DNA of 64,000 bases from Pseudobacillus wudalianchiensis (GCF_001685015.1 NZ_MAYT01000002.1:95221-159220), one strand, 5' to 3'. Positions 52,426 to 62,058 are shown, counted from the stretch's first letter. A program made the numbers and translations. Notes: generated by a model from the sequence alone, not told the origin.

Positions 52426-53466
52426 CTAGGAACTTTTTTGCCGCAAGTATTTTTTATCGTGCATAAACAATCTCCAAAAATAAATAAAGCCGGGAAAGAG
52501 AATGGCAAAACCGGCAATGTATGTGATGAACACAGCCATAAAAGAATTAGGGTCTGTGAAGCCTGATTGAATCGTTACGTTAGGATAGACCATATACGGC
52601 AAATGAGCTTTCCCGTATACATAACTAGCAATGAAATATTGAATCGTAACCGCAATGACGGCAATTCTTGGCATTCCCCTTTCTTCTTTGTTCGAAAAGG
52701 ATGGAAGGAACAGACTAATCCCGCCAATTAAAAAGAAGCCGAGTGAAACGAACAATAAAGGCAAATCATCCATCATGCGCGTATATAGCCAAGGTGTTTC
52801 TGCTCTTAAAGTCAGCATAATCGCAAAGGCCATCAACAATGAAATAGGACCTAAAATGCGGCAGTCTCTTAAATAAACTTTGTAAGCCTCCATTTCATTA
52901 GAGGTTTTCGAATAATCCGCTAGCAATAAAGAAGACAAAAAAAGGGTGCTGCTAATCGCAAAGCCGATAAAGGCATATTCATTCGGGCTCGTAAACAGCT
53001 TTTGGAGGTTTAAAGACGGGTGACCGCCTTCGTACTCGATGAATGCGCCGTGAGCAACCGGCAGCACACTAATTAACAGGCCGGGAATTAAAATGCCGGT
53101 AATACCTGAAACATACGTTAGCGGCTTTTTATACTCGGTTGCAATATTTGAAAAGACTAAGAAGGCACTTCTGACCGCCAGTAATAACAAAATCATGCTT
53201 CCCGGAACGAGCAGAATTGTACCGAGCGTGTAAGCGGCCTTCGGAAATAAGCTATACACAGCGACAACTAAGGCGACGATAAACGTGTTTGTCACTTCCC
53301 AAGTGGGGGATAAGTAACGGTTGGCAATATTCGTCGCTCTTGTTTTTTTCCGGTTTATGTAAATCATCGACCAGAAGCCTGCGCCGAAGTCCATCGTTGC
53401 CATAATGGAATAAATAAACACAAACCCCCACAAGATTGTGATCGCGATTAATTCATTTGTCATCAA
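52426..53466 (-). CDS. cydB: bd-type quinol oxidase subunit II
   Basis: The 346-residue membrane protein is the CydB/YthB subunit: eight or nine hydrophobic segments, the N-terminal FVFIYSIMATMDFGAGFW and RATNIANRYLSPTWEVTNTF (family signature near residues 40-60). It has no cofactor of its own and pairs with subunit I, whose gene lies 30 bp upstream on the same strand. The ATG follows AGGAGGCCC. Closer in length to the cyanide-insensitive/YthB type than to E. coli CydB. Confidence 0.92.
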   Translation of the reverse strand: MMTNELIAITILWGFVFIYSIMATMDFGAGFWSMIYINRKKTRATNIANRYLSPTWEVTNTFIVALVVAVYSLFPKAAYTLGTILLVPGSMILLLLAVRSAFLVFSNIATEYKKPLTYVSGITGILIPGLLISVLPVAHGAFIEYEGGHPSLNLQKLFTSPNEYAFIGFAISSTLFLSSLLLADYSKTSNEMEAYKVYLRDCRILGPISLLMAFAIMLTLRAETPWLYTRMMDDLPLLFVSLGFFLIGGISLFLPSFSNKEERGMPRIAVIAVTIQYFIASYVYGKAHLPYMVYPNVTIQSGFTDPNSFMAVFITYIAGFAILFPGFIYFWRLFMHDKKYLRQKSS

Positions 53467-53496
53467 TAGGGCCTCCTATACATGTAAGTAGAATCG

Positions 53497-54834
53497 TTAA
53501 GCGCCTTTTTCAGCCTTTTGGATATCATCCAACTCTGTATTCTTTCTAAAAAAGTACAACAGCACTGCTACAACGGTAATGCCTAGAAGTGCATATACAC
53601 TAAAGAATAAGAGGAAAAGAACGCCTAAGTTGGTTGCGGAGGTAACTGAATCAGCGGTAGCCAACACTCGATAAATGACCCATGGCTGCCTTCCTGTACA
53701 AGCAAAGATCCAACCGCATTCAATCGCAATCACCGCTAGCGGGCCGGATGCCACTAACACCCACAAAAACCATTTTGGAAAGCGGTCCTTTTTCATAAAC
53801 TTTTTCCATACAATCCCCACTAGTGAAATAAGAATAAGCAATGAACCGATCCCGACCATAGCATTAAAAAGTGTGTGAATAAACAAGGGCGGCCACAATT
53901 CTTCGGGAAAGTCATTTAACCCGACCACAACCGTGTCAAAGCTGTTGCCTGCTAGAAAACTTAATAACCAGGGAATTTCGATAGCCCCTTTGATCGTCTG
54001 GGTTTCCCGATCCGTAATACCTCCGATCGCTAAAGGAGCATGTGACTGTGTTTCGAACAAGCCTTCAGCAGCCGCTAATTTTTCTGGCTGGTATTCATGT
54101 AAATACTGGGCCGATTCATGCCCGTTAATCGCTGTTAAAAAAGAAAAGATTCCTCCTAAAACAAGGCTTACCATTAACGCTTTTTGATGAAAAAGATATA
54201 CTCTTGAACCATATTTATTTCTCATCATTTTAAAGGCCGCAACAGAAGCTACTACAAAAGCGCCAACAACATAGGCCGATAAGGCGACATGTCCAGCCGT
54301 AACAAAGAAGCTCGGATTAAAGAAGGCTTCCCATGGATTAATATCAAGAAATTTGCCATTTTCGTAACGGAACCCGGCGGGAGTGCCTTGGAAAGCATGC
54401 ACATTGGTGATCAAAACAGCCGATGCGAGCGCTCCTAGAGCAACTAACGTTAAGCTGATAACTCTCATCCATGGAGCAATTCTTTCGGCTGCATAGACAT
54501 AAATAGACATAAAGAGGGCCTCTATGAAAAAAGCATAGATTTCAATTTGAAATGGCAGCGGCATGACACGTCCGATAACCTCCATAAACCCAGGCCAAAG
54601 AAGAGATAATTGAACGCCAGCGATCGTACCGGTTGGAATGCCAACTCCAAGCAAAACGGCAAATGTTTTGGTCCAGCGTTTGGCCATCACCACATAGTCT
54701 AAGTCCTTCGTTTTTTGATAAAGCAATTCTGCCGTCAAAATCATTAAGGGCAGTCCGACTCCAATAGTGGCAAAAATAATGTGAAAAGCCATCGTTGTGC
54801 CAAACAGGGACCGCGCAATGAGTAAATTGTCCAT
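53497..54834 (-). CDS. cydA: bd-type quinol oxidase subunit I
   Basis: The 445-residue subunit carries the haems. It has about nine membrane segments, the haem-ligand histidine near the N-terminus (TTMAFHIIFATIGVGLP), the GRQPWV motif (CTGRQPWVIYRVLATADSV) and a Q loop that is short (residues 245-325), as in cyanide-insensitive oxidases and B. subtilis YthA. It oxidises quinol and reduces oxygen with high affinity. The start at 54834 is chosen because AAGGACGGAG precedes it and the family begins MDNLLIARSLF; an in-frame extension to 54933 is not credible. Confidence 0.93.
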   Translation of the reverse strand: MDNLLIARSLFGTTMAFHIIFATIGVGLPLMILTAELLYQKTKDLDYVVMAKRWTKTFAVLLGVGIPTGTIAGVQLSLLWPGFMEVIGRVMPLPFQIEIYAFFIEALFMSIYVYAAERIAPWMRVISLTLVALGALASAVLITNVHAFQGTPAGFRYENGKFLDINPWEAFFNPSFFVTAGHVALSAYVVGAFVVASVAAFKMMRNKYGSRVYLFHQKALMVSLVLGGIFSFLTAINGHESAQYLHEYQPEKLAAAEGLFETQSHAPLAIGGITDRETQTIKGAIEIPWLLSFLAGNSFDTVVVGLNDFPEELWPPLFIHTLFNAMVGIGSLLILISLVGIVWKKFMKKDRFPKWFLWVLVASGPLAVIAIECGWIFACTGRQPWVIYRVLATADSVTSATNLGVLFLLFFSVYALLGITVVAVLLYFFRKNTELDDIQKAEKGA

Positions 54835-55049
54835 TCTGTACTCCGTCCTTTCTTCACGTCTCCTATTATTTCCAATTGAGAGAAAGAATATGTAAAAAAG
54901 CAGGGGAAATATAGGGGAAAACTGGATAAACAAATTGTTTTAAAAGTTAATATTTAAATGTTAAAATACTTTAAGGATGAAAGAGTTATCATTGAGTTAA
55001 TCAATGGGGAATAGCTAAGAGAGTAGCAATATATAAAGGAGTGAAGGAA

Positions 55050-55859
55050 ATGAAACGTGTAGAGGGAAAAGTAGCTCTCGTTACAGGAGGCGCTTCTGGA
55101 ATTGGATTATCGGCTGCTGCCTTAATGGCGAAAGAAGGAGCAAAGGTTATTATTGCTGACTTTAACATTGAAGGCGCCAAAGAGGCTGCAGAGAATATAA
55201 AGAAACAAGGCGGTGAGGCAGCGGCTGTATTTTTAGATGCTTCAAAGGAAGAGTCTATTAAAGCGGCTGTTGATTTCACAGTTGAACAATATGGAACGAT
55301 TACCGTCCTTTTTAACAATGTAGGCTTAACAAACCTTCATAAAGATTTGGACGTTGTAAATATGGATTTAGAAGAATGGGACCGCTTAATGAACGTTAAT
55401 ACAAAAAGTGTGTTATTAGGCAGCCGGTTTGCCATCCCTCATATGATTAAAGCGGGAGGCGGCTCGATCATTAATACCGCTTCTATGGCCGCCTTTGCTG
55501 GCGATGCCTTGCGTTCTGCTTACGGCGCTTCTAAAGCCGCTGTTGTGAATTTGACAAGATACATTGCAGCACAATACGGAAAAGATGGTATTCGCTGTAA
55601 TGGAGTAGCCCCAGGACTAATTTTAACTCCTGCAGCTAAAAACAATATGCCAGAAGCGGTGCTTGATATTTTCGCTAAATATAATGCGCTGCCATACCAC
55701 GGTGAAGCGGACGACATTGGCTATACCGTTTTATTCCTTGCTTCTGATGAGTCTAAATTTATTACAGGACAAACGATTCAAGTAGAAGGCGGACACTATA
55801 TATCTAATCCAACTATGCCGGATTTCAATCAATTCGCGGAGCAATCACGTTCTAAATAA
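55050..55859 (+). CDS. Short-chain dehydrogenase (glucose/3-oxoacyl type)
   Basis: The 269-residue classical SDR has TGGASGIG, NNVG, catalytic Ser (NTASMA), YGASKAA and the C-terminal GQTIQVEGGHYIS. The second Asn-Asn-Val-Gly differs from the usual NNAG, which is common in 3-alpha/beta-hydroxysteroid-like and cyclohexanol dehydrogenases. The substrate is unknown. The ATG at 55050 has AAGGAG 8 bases upstream; the GTG three codons earlier lies on that site. It is divergent from cydA and monocistronic. Confidence 0.9.
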   Translation: MKRVEGKVALVTGGASGIGLSAAALMAKEGAKVIIADFNIEGAKEAAENIKKQGGEAAAVFLDASKEESIKAAVDFTVEQYGTITVLFNNVGLTNLHKDLDVVNMDLEEWDRLMNVNTKSVLLGSRFAIPHMIKAGGGSIINTASMAAFAGDALRSAYGASKAAVVNLTRYIAAQYGKDGIRCNGVAPGLILTPAAKNNMPEAVLDIFAKYNALPYHGEADDIGYTVLFLASDESKFITGQTIQVEGGHYISNPTMPDFNQFAEQSRSK

Positions 55860-55926
55860 GAATCGGCCAGAAATCCTTAAGAAAAGACCCATCTAAAACG
55901 TAATAAAGCAACGGCAATAGATAGTG

Positions 55927-55959
55927 AAGCTTAACCTCATTTACAGGTTAAGCTTTTTT
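55927..55959 (+). terminator. Terminator after SDR gene
   Basis: A perfect 11-bp stem AAGCTTAACCT/AGGTTAAGCTT with a T run. Confidence 0.9.
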
Positions 55960-56121
55960 GTTATGCACATAAACCTCTATGTTCCGTCAGCATAACTATT
56001 TCGTTCTCAAAATACACTTCATAATGTATGAGGCTGTTGATAAACGTTTCCATCAGCCTAATAGAGGCTTCGTCTACACTCTCATGTAGTTATGCCTATT
56101 TTACTTGAAGGGAAGAGGGGA

Positions 56122-58338
56122 ATGAAAAAGGAAACAGACATCGGTAAACAGAAAACAAATGTCGTATTTATTGTATTAGATGATGTTGGGTTTTCTGCAT
56201 TAGGCTGTTACGGTTCGGAAATCGAAACACCTTATATAGATTCAATCGCGCACAATGGGTTAAGGTACAATAATTTTAATGTGACTCCTTTATGTTCACC
56301 AACTCGCGCTTGTCTGCTGACTGGCCGTAACTGTCATGCTGTTGGAGTGGGGATGGTAACTGAAGTAGACTGGGGACCTCAATATCCTAATAAACGAGGA
56401 AGAATTACAGAGCGCGCGGCTCTCATAGCAGAGATTTTAAGAAAGCATGGAATGGCTACTTATATGGCTGGAAAGTGGCATCTCGTTCCCGGTCATGAAG
56501 CGGCTTCCAGCGGCCCATTTGACAATTGGCCGCTGGCTAAAGGATTTGACCGATTTTATGGCTTTTTATTAGGGATGACGGATCAGTATGAGCCCGATTT
56601 AATTTACGACAATCACCGTGTTCAGCGGGATAAAAAACAAAATTATCATTTATCGGAGGATCTTGTTGATAAATCACTGGAATTTTTGACGGATCACTTG
56701 TCCGTTACTCCAGAACGCCCATTTTTTCTATATTTAGCCTTTGGGGCACAGCATGAGCCGCATCAAGTGCCGAAATCTTTCATCGAAAAATATAAAGGGA
56801 TCTACGACAAAGGATGGGATTATATCCGTGAAGAACGGTTTAAGCGCCAAAAAAAATTAGGTGTCATCCCGCCGAATGCTGAGTTGGTAGAGCGCAATCC
56901 CGGAATCAAGCCATGGTCTGAACTGACTGAGAAGGAAAGAGCTTTATTTATCCGGTTTCAGGAAACGTTTGCCGGCTTTTTAACGCATACTGATGAGCAA
57001 ATTGGGCGGCTGTTAGAGTTTTTAAGAGCCAAAGATCAATTGGATGATACGATTATCGTTTTGCTATCGGATAATGGAGGCAGCCAGGAAGGCGGATGGA
57101 ACGGTTCCATTTATGATGCAGCCTATTTTAATGGAATTGAGGAGAGTGTCGACAAGCTTTTTGAAAAAATAGATGAAATTGGGGGGGCCTCTGTCAGTCC
57201 AAATTATCCGAAAGGGTGGGCTCAAGTTAGTAACACCCCTTTTAAATACTATAAGCAAGATACATTTTTAGGAGGGATCCGTGTTCCTCTCATTATTCAA
57301 TGGCCTCAGGAAATCTGTGATAAAGGAGCTGTTCGTTCCCAGTTCTATCATGCTATTGATATTATGCCTACTATCCTCGATGTTTTAAAGATTGCCCCGC
57401 CACAAGAATTTGACGGTGTTGCCCAGATGCCGATGCACGGTGTCAGCATGAAGGATACCTTTAAGGAACCTCAAGCTCCCACCAAACGGATAACACAGTA
57501 TTTTGAGATGCTTGGCAATCGGGCGATTTGGCATGACGGCTGGATGGCTGTTACGTATCATGAAAGAGGTGTTCCTTTTCATGAGGATAAATGGGAACTC
57601 TATTATATCAATGAGGATTTCTCGCAAAAGTACAACTTGGCAGAACGGTATCCCGAAAAGGTAAAAGAAATGGAAGAAAGGTGGATGGAGGAAGCGGGAA
57701 AGTACAATGTCCTTCCTCTCGATGATAGGATGTTTCACAAAGGGTATCAGGGTTTGCAGGAAGGAAGAACCCTCTTCACTTACTATCCGGGAATGGCTCA
57801 TCTGCCCAGTGGTGCCGCTCCCAGAATGACTTTAACCTCTTATTCGATCACTATTCCCATTCTTCGCTTGAACACTACGGAAGAAGGCGTTTTAATTGCT
57901 TATGGAAGCCATTCGAGCGGTTATACGCTCTATATAAAGGATAACTACTTAATATACGAGTACGACTATGTAGGCACGGTTTATAAGGTGCGATCGTCTA
58001 TAGAAGTACCGATTGGATTTTCGGTTATCCGTTTTGAATTTAAGAGAAAAAAGCTTATTCAGGGCATAGGAAAGCTTTATATTAATAACGAATTAGCAGG
58101 CATCGTTCATTTGGAGAGGACTCTGCCATTTGTTCTTTCAGTTGAAGGGCTGGACATTGGGCGTGATCGCTTAACACCTGTCAGTCCTCATTATCCGGTG
58201 CCGGAGTTTCCTTTTACCGGGCAAATTAAGCAGGTGAATATTGAGCTGTTAGATGTGCCTGTGAAATCTCAGTCGTCTCACTGTGAAGGGAAACAACCTA
58301 TTTATATACAGTTGAATGGCAGTATTATTTTACGGTAG
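56122..58338 (+). CDS. Type I sulfatase (arylsulfatase family)
   Basis: The 738-residue enzyme has the sulfatase signature CSPTR at 58-62 (LCSPTRACLLTGRN), where the Cys must be oxidised to formylglycine. It also has LDDVG at the metal site, AGKWHLVPGHE, and SDNGGS with the second metal ligand. After the catalytic core (to about 550) a 190-residue beta-rich C-terminal domain follows (SSGYTLYIKDNYLIYEY, concanavalin-like), typical of the Pseudomonas AtsA/choline-type large sulfatases. No signal peptide is seen, so it is cytoplasmic. No formylglycine-generating enzyme is in the window. The start at 56122 follows GAAGGG; an upstream ATG at 56092 is possible. Confidence 0.9.
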   Translation: MKKETDIGKQKTNVVFIVLDDVGFSALGCYGSEIETPYIDSIAHNGLRYNNFNVTPLCSPTRACLLTGRNCHAVGVGMVTEVDWGPQYPNKRGRITERAALIAEILRKHGMATYMAGKWHLVPGHEAASSGPFDNWPLAKGFDRFYGFLLGMTDQYEPDLIYDNHRVQRDKKQNYHLSEDLVDKSLEFLTDHLSVTPERPFFLYLAFGAQHEPHQVPKSFIEKYKGIYDKGWDYIREERFKRQKKLGVIPPNAELVERNPGIKPWSELTEKERALFIRFQETFAGFLTHTDEQIGRLLEFLRAKDQLDDTIIVLLSDNGGSQEGGWNGSIYDAAYFNGIEESVDKLFEKIDEIGGASVSPNYPKGWAQVSNTPFKYYKQDTFLGGIRVPLIIQWPQEICDKGAVRSQFYHAIDIMPTILDVLKIAPPQEFDGVAQMPMHGVSMKDTFKEPQAPTKRITQYFEMLGNRAIWHDGWMAVTYHERGVPFHEDKWELYYINEDFSQKYNLAERYPEKVKEMEERWMEEAGKYNVLPLDDRMFHKGYQGLQEGRTLFTYYPGMAHLPSGAAPRMTLTSYSITIPILRLNTTEEGVLIAYGSHSSGYTLYIKDNYLIYEYDYVGTVYKVRSSIEVPIGFSVIRFEFKRKKLIQGIGKLYINNELAGIVHLERTLPFVLSVEGLDIGRDRLTPVSPHYPVPEFPFTGQIKQVNIELLDVPVKSQSSHCEGKQPIYIQLNGSIILR

Positions 58339-58403
58339 AAGTCCGGTTTGTGAAGGCAGCCCTTCGTGTTATACAGGGGCTGCTTAGAGTGCAATGACTA
58401 AAT

Positions 58404-58437
58404 AAAAAAGGGACTTGCAATGAAAAACAAGTCCCTT
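58404..58437 (-). terminator. Terminator of lrgAB operon
   Basis: A perfect 10-bp stem AAGGGACTTG/CAAGTCCCTT; on the minus strand it runs into six T. It lies between convergent sulfatase and lrgB and may serve the sulfatase weakly. Confidence 0.85.
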
Positions 58438-58453
58438 GTGCATGATGCAGGGG

Positions 58454-59140
58454 TTAAAAAAAGATAAGCATAATCGGTAGAATCCATGGAGTTAGGAAAA
58501 GGGTAATAAGAGCAGCCATAATCATGGATAAGCTCGAAATGGTTCCTGTAACCGAGCCAAACTCGAAGGCTTTTGATGTGCCAGCACCGTGTGCAGCCGT
58601 GCCGAGAAGCACGCCGCGGGCAATGTCATTCTCAATACGCAAAAGCTGAATAATCATTGGACCGATGACAGAACCGAGCAACCCGGTCATGATGACGAAC
58701 ACGGCTGTAATAGCAGGCACGCCGCCAATGCTTTCAGAGACACCCATCGCGATAGGCGTAGTGACAGAGCGTGGAATGAGACTATCAACAATTTCTGTAT
58801 TTAAATGCAGCATTTTGGCCATCGCCATGGATGAAATAATAGCGGTAACCGAGCCGGATAGTACGCTTAGTATAATTTCAGCTGCATGTTTTTTTAATAT
58901 ATTGAAATACTTATAAAGCGGCACAGCAAAAGCAATCGTAGCTGGCTCAAGCATCCGGCTTAGCCAGTGTGCGCCGGCATCATATGCTTCATATGAAGTA
59001 TGGGTGAGAAATAAGCCGCCGACAACAAGGACCGGCACGGTAAGCAAGGGAGACAAATATACTTTTGGCTTTCGTTTATAGCACCATTTGGCTCCCCAAT
59101 ACAAACAAATTGTCAATATAAGACTAAAGAGAGCGATCAT
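58454..59140 (-). CDS. lrgB: LrgB/CidB family membrane protein
   Basis: The 228-residue protein has about seven hydrophobic segments and the LrgB signatures LIPRSVTTPIAMGVSESIGG, TGLLGSVIGP and RGVLLGTAAHGAGTSKAFE. LrgB-type proteins work with the small LrgA/CidA partner in control of murein hydrolase export and programmed lysis, or in pyruvate/by-product transport. The ATG overlaps the lrgA stop (ATGA), so the pair is translationally coupled. Confidence 0.93.
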   Translation of the reverse strand: MIALFSLILTICLYWGAKWCYKRKPKVYLSPLLTVPVLVVGGLFLTHTSYEAYDAGAHWLSRMLEPATIAFAVPLYKYFNILKKHAAEIILSVLSGSVTAIISSMAMAKMLHLNTEIVDSLIPRSVTTPIAMGVSESIGGVPAITAVFVIMTGLLGSVIGPMIIQLLRIENDIARGVLLGTAAHGAGTSKAFEFGSVTGTISSLSMIMAALITLFLTPWILPIMLIFF

Positions 59141-59511
59141 GATAAATGTCTCTGTTCCTTTCTTTCTGCAATTTTTTTAGCTGTTAGACCTGTACAAGCC
59201 ATGACGACAGCGGTGCTTAAAACAATCACTAATGTGACATAGAGACCATCATCTATTAGTACATTTTTATATTTTATAATCCCAACAGCAGCTGGAATAA
59301 AGAATAATAATAGCTCTGCTAGCAGCCAATTTGCACCTAGTTCGATCCATTCCAGGCGAATGATTTTCGTTTGAAGCAGGATAAAAAGAATAAACATGCC
59401 TAAAATGCTGCCGGGTATGGGCAAATCAAGCCAGTTCACTAGCTGGTTCATACCTAGAGAAAAGGCGCATAAAAGGATTATTTGAACGATGCTTTTAAGA
59501 AACATCACCAT
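59137..59511 (-). CDS. lrgA: LrgA/CidA holin-like protein
   Basis: The 124-residue protein has four hydrophobic segments and the LrgA/CidA motif LDLPIPGSILGMFILFILL. The start at 59511 is chosen because AAAGGGGG lies upstream; the frame is open to 59556 but that extension is not membrane-like. It is the holin-like member of the pair and is transcribed divergently from a LysR regulator, as for cidA/ywbH and its regulator in B. subtilis. Confidence 0.9.
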   Translation of the reverse strand: MVMFLKSIVQIILLCAFSLGMNQLVNWLDLPIPGSILGMFILFILLQTKIIRLEWIELGANWLLAELLLFFIPAAVGIIKYKNVLIDDGLYVTLVIVLSTAVVMACTGLTAKKIAERKEQRHLS

Positions 59512-59570
59512 GCCATTTCCCCCTTTCAAAGAAAAGTGTACTTCATCTGCTCTCATAGGTAAAATGCATA

Positions 59571-59583
59571 TATAGAATCTATA
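59571..59583. promoter_or_regulatory. Candidate LysR box between lrgA and cidR
   Basis: TATAGAATCTATA is a perfect inverted repeat about one base and has the T-N11-A pattern. It lies in the 108-bp divergent region, 36 bp before the regulator start. Confidence 0.55.
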
Positions 59584-59619
59584 GCATTCTTTTTATCTAT
59601 GACTAAAAAGGAGAAAAAA

Positions 59620-60522
59620 ATGGATATCCGGCATTTGCAATATTTCTTAAAAGCTGCACAGTATAAGAGTTTTACGAAAGCCGCACAATCTCTGTATATT
59701 ACACAGCCCACCATTAGCAAAATGATCAAAAGCATTGAAGAAGAATTGGGAGTAGAGTTATTTAACCGTTCTGGCAAACAGGTGGAATTGACAGATGCGG
59801 GACAAGTGATTTTCGCCCAAGCGCAAGACATTGTGAACTCCTTTGACAATTTATCAACGGAGCTAGATGACTTAATGAATTTGAAAAGGGGCCGTATTAG
59901 TATTGGGCTGCCTCCGATGATTGGGTCGAGCTTTTTTCCTAAAGTGCTCGGGAAGTTTCGGGAGCAGTATCCTGATGTGACCATTCATCTTGTGGAAGAT
60001 GGAGCGAAGAAAGTAGAAGCTGATGTAGAAAGCGGTCAGCTTGACATGGGAGTAGTGCTGTCGCCAACAAATGAGGCGCTGTTTCATTCATTTTCACTTG
60101 TAAAAGAAAAGCTGATGGTGCTTATTCATCCTTCACATCCGTTAGCAGAAAAGGAAAAAGTCACCTTATCGGAATTGCAAAAAGAATTTTTTGTTTTTTT
60201 TCGCAAAGATTTTGCCCTTCATGACCGGGTGATCGCAGAATGTGTACGAGTAGGATTTCATCCACAGGTCATATATGAAAGCTCACAATGGGATTTTATT
60301 AGTGAAATGGTGGCAGCCAATCTTGGTGTTGCTTTGCTCCCGGAGCCGATTTGCCGAGAACTGGATAAAGAGCGTATTCGGGTGCTGCCGCTTGTTGAAC
60401 CGGTGATTCCATGGCATTTAGTCATGATTTGGCGTAAAGAGCGCTATCTGTCGTTTGCAGCACGTGAATGGCTTCGCTTTACTCAAGATTTATTTAGAAG
60501 AGGGCATGGGGAGGATCATTAA
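59620..60522 (+). CDS. cidR: LysR family regulator of lrgAB (CidR-like)
   Basis: The 300-residue regulator has the LysR winged helix (FTKAAQSLYITQPTISKMIKSIE) and an effector domain (90-295). The sequence MDIRHLQYFLKAAQYKSFT and ISIGLPPMIGSSFFP resemble CidR/YwbI, which in B. subtilis activates the divergent cidA-type genes in response to acetate. The start at 59620 has AAAAGGAG upstream; the ATG seven codons earlier lacks one. Confidence 0.9.
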   Translation: MDIRHLQYFLKAAQYKSFTKAAQSLYITQPTISKMIKSIEEELGVELFNRSGKQVELTDAGQVIFAQAQDIVNSFDNLSTELDDLMNLKRGRISIGLPPMIGSSFFPKVLGKFREQYPDVTIHLVEDGAKKVEADVESGQLDMGVVLSPTNEALFHSFSLVKEKLMVLIHPSHPLAEKEKVTLSELQKEFFVFFRKDFALHDRVIAECVRVGFHPQVIYESSQWDFISEMVAANLGVALLPEPICRELDKERIRVLPLVEPVIPWHLVMIWRKERYLSFAAREWLRFTQDLFRRGHGEDH

Positions 60523-60524
60523 AT

Positions 60525-60556
60525 GCCTCTACGTTTCACAAGGGAAAAGTAGAGGC
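60525..60556. terminator. Hairpin between cidR and sspH
   Basis: An 8-bp perfect stem GCCTCTAC/GTAGAGGC in the convergent gap; T runs on both sides are poor, so termination is uncertain. Confidence 0.4.
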
Positions 60557-60570
60557 GGCAGCAAGCAGGC

Positions 60571-60753
60571 TTATTGGTGCTCTTCTAGTTCATTTAATGA
60601 TACTGTTTGCTCTTGTTCCGGTTCAGTTAAAGGATAAATTCTAGCCGTTTCATTTTGTTCATCGACGTGTTGAATGTAAATGGGCATTCCTTGATAAGTA
60701 ACGTCCATCATAACAGGTGAAGCGGCAATCTCTTTCGCACGCTGTGTATTCAT
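60571..60753 (-). CDS. sspH: Small acid-soluble spore protein H
   Basis: The 60-residue protein starts MNTQRAKEIAASPVMMDVTY and has GMPIYIQHVDEQNETARIY, which matches SspH throughout. SspH is a minor spore-core protein made in the forespore. The ATG at 60753 follows AGGAGGT; a TTG one codon before is discounted. A sigma-G-like promoter can be placed at 60786-60816. Confidence 0.95.
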   Translation of the reverse strand: MNTQRAKEIAASPVMMDVTYQGMPIYIQHVDEQNETARIYPLTEPEQEQTVSLNELEEHQ

Positions 60754-60785
60754 CAACTGACCTCCTTATCGGTATATTTCTCTTA

Positions 60786-60816
60786 TAATATTGTCATTAA
60801 GCTGGTGATGTATTCT
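60786..60816 (-). promoter_or_regulatory. Possible sigma-G promoter of sspH
   Basis: On the minus strand AGAATA (-35) and AATATTA (-10) with an 18-bp spacer resemble the forespore sigma-G form (TGMATA, CATNNTA). The -10 is 33 bp before the sspH ATG. The match is modest. Confidence 0.4.
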
Positions 60817-60913
60817 GTCGTGCTGATGAAGCAGCATGTTAAAATATAAACACAAAGCATTTGCTTCTAAAGGAAGAACAGATTAGTGAAATATAATTGA
60901 AAAAGGTGTTCAT

Positions 60914-62032
60914 ATGAAAGATTTTATTGTGGTGGGTGCAGGAATTTTAGGGGCATCAACAGCTTATCATTTGGCAAAAGCAGGAGCCAATGTAACAGTC
61001 ATAGATCGGCGGGATGCAGGACAGGCGACAGATGCGGCTGCCGGGATTATTTGTCCGTGGCTGTCCCAGCGGCGGAATAAAGCCTGGTACGCACTCGTAA
61101 AAGGCGGGGCCGCGTATTATTCTTCACTGATTGAACAGCTTGAAAAAGATGGAGAAATGGAAACGGGATACGAGCAAGTAGGGGCTATTAGTCTGCATAC
61201 GGATGCTGAAAGGCTTGAGAAAATGGAAGAAAGGGCTCTGAAAAGACGGGAAGATGCTCCAGAAATCGGCGAGGTTCGTCCTTTGACACCCGCTGTCACT
61301 ACTGAACTATTTCCGCCGTTATCAACAGCATTTGCTTCTGTACATGTGAGCGGTGCTGCACGTGTGAACGGCCGGGCCTTACGAAATGCGCTTCTCGGGG
61401 CAGCACAGAAGCATGGTGCTGTATGTGTAAATGGTTCTGCGGAGCTGGAGCATACAGACGGTCAAGTGACAGGTGCACGGGTAAAAGGTAAGGCATATGC
61501 AGCAGATTGCGTCATCTTGACAGCAGGAGCTTGGGGTGCTGAACTGCTGGCACCGCTTGGTTTGAATTTTCAAGTGACTTCACAAAAAGCGCAAATTGTT
61601 CATCTTCAACTGGAGGATACCGAAACGGCTAAATGGCCGGTCGTTATGCCGCCAAATGATCAGTACATTCTTGCTTTCGACAAAGGCCGTATTGTAATTG
61701 GCGCTACGCATGAAGAACATGAACATTTTGATCGGCGTGTCACAGCTGGCGGCTTACATGAAGTATTAGATAAAGCATTATCTGTTGCCCCCGGTCTGGC
61801 TGACGGTACATTTCTTGAAGCGCGTGTCGGCTTTCGTCCATTCACACCGGGCTTTCTGCCGATCATCGGCGAGGTACCAGGCTTTAAAAACCTTCTTCTC
61901 GCCAACGGACTGGGTGCTTCCGGTTTAACAGCCGGACCGTTTCTTGGCGCGCAGCTCGCTAAGCTGGCTCTTGGTGAAGAGGTTAACATTGATCTGCAGT
62001 TATATGATGTAGCGGGCGCGATCGGTTCCTGA
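60914..62032 (+). CDS. FAD-dependent oxidoreductase (DAO family)
   Basis: The 372-residue flavoprotein has the N-terminal FAD-binding VGAGILGASTAYHLAKAG with VIDRR at the end of strand 2, a substrate domain in the middle and the C-terminal GFRPFTPGFLPIIGEV and NGLGASGLTAGPFLG, typical of glycine oxidase/D-amino acid dehydrogenase relatives (DadA, YurR). The residues KAWYAL and YGQV-type elements do not define the substrate. The ATG follows AAAAAGGTGTT. It appears monocistronic. Higher GC codon use in the middle part is noticeable against its neighbours. Confidence 0.85.
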   Translation: MKDFIVVGAGILGASTAYHLAKAGANVTVIDRRDAGQATDAAAGIICPWLSQRRNKAWYALVKGGAAYYSSLIEQLEKDGEMETGYEQVGAISLHTDAERLEKMEERALKRREDAPEIGEVRPLTPAVTTELFPPLSTAFASVHVSGAARVNGRALRNALLGAAQKHGAVCVNGSAELEHTDGQVTGARVKGKAYAADCVILTAGAWGAELLAPLGLNFQVTSQKAQIVHLQLEDTETAKWPVVMPPNDQYILAFDKGRIVIGATHEEHEHFDRRVTAGGLHEVLDKALSVAPGLADGTFLEARVGFRPFTPGFLPIIGEVPGFKNLLLANGLGASGLTAGPFLGAQLAKLALGEEVNIDLQLYDVAGAIGS

Positions 62033-62058
62033 ACCGCTTTATTCGCCCATATTAGCTG

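Noticed and set aside
56025-56070. A cre site before the sulfatase gene (GATAAACGTTTCC)
   Set aside because: The TG of the consensus is out of register by one base and several other positions fail.
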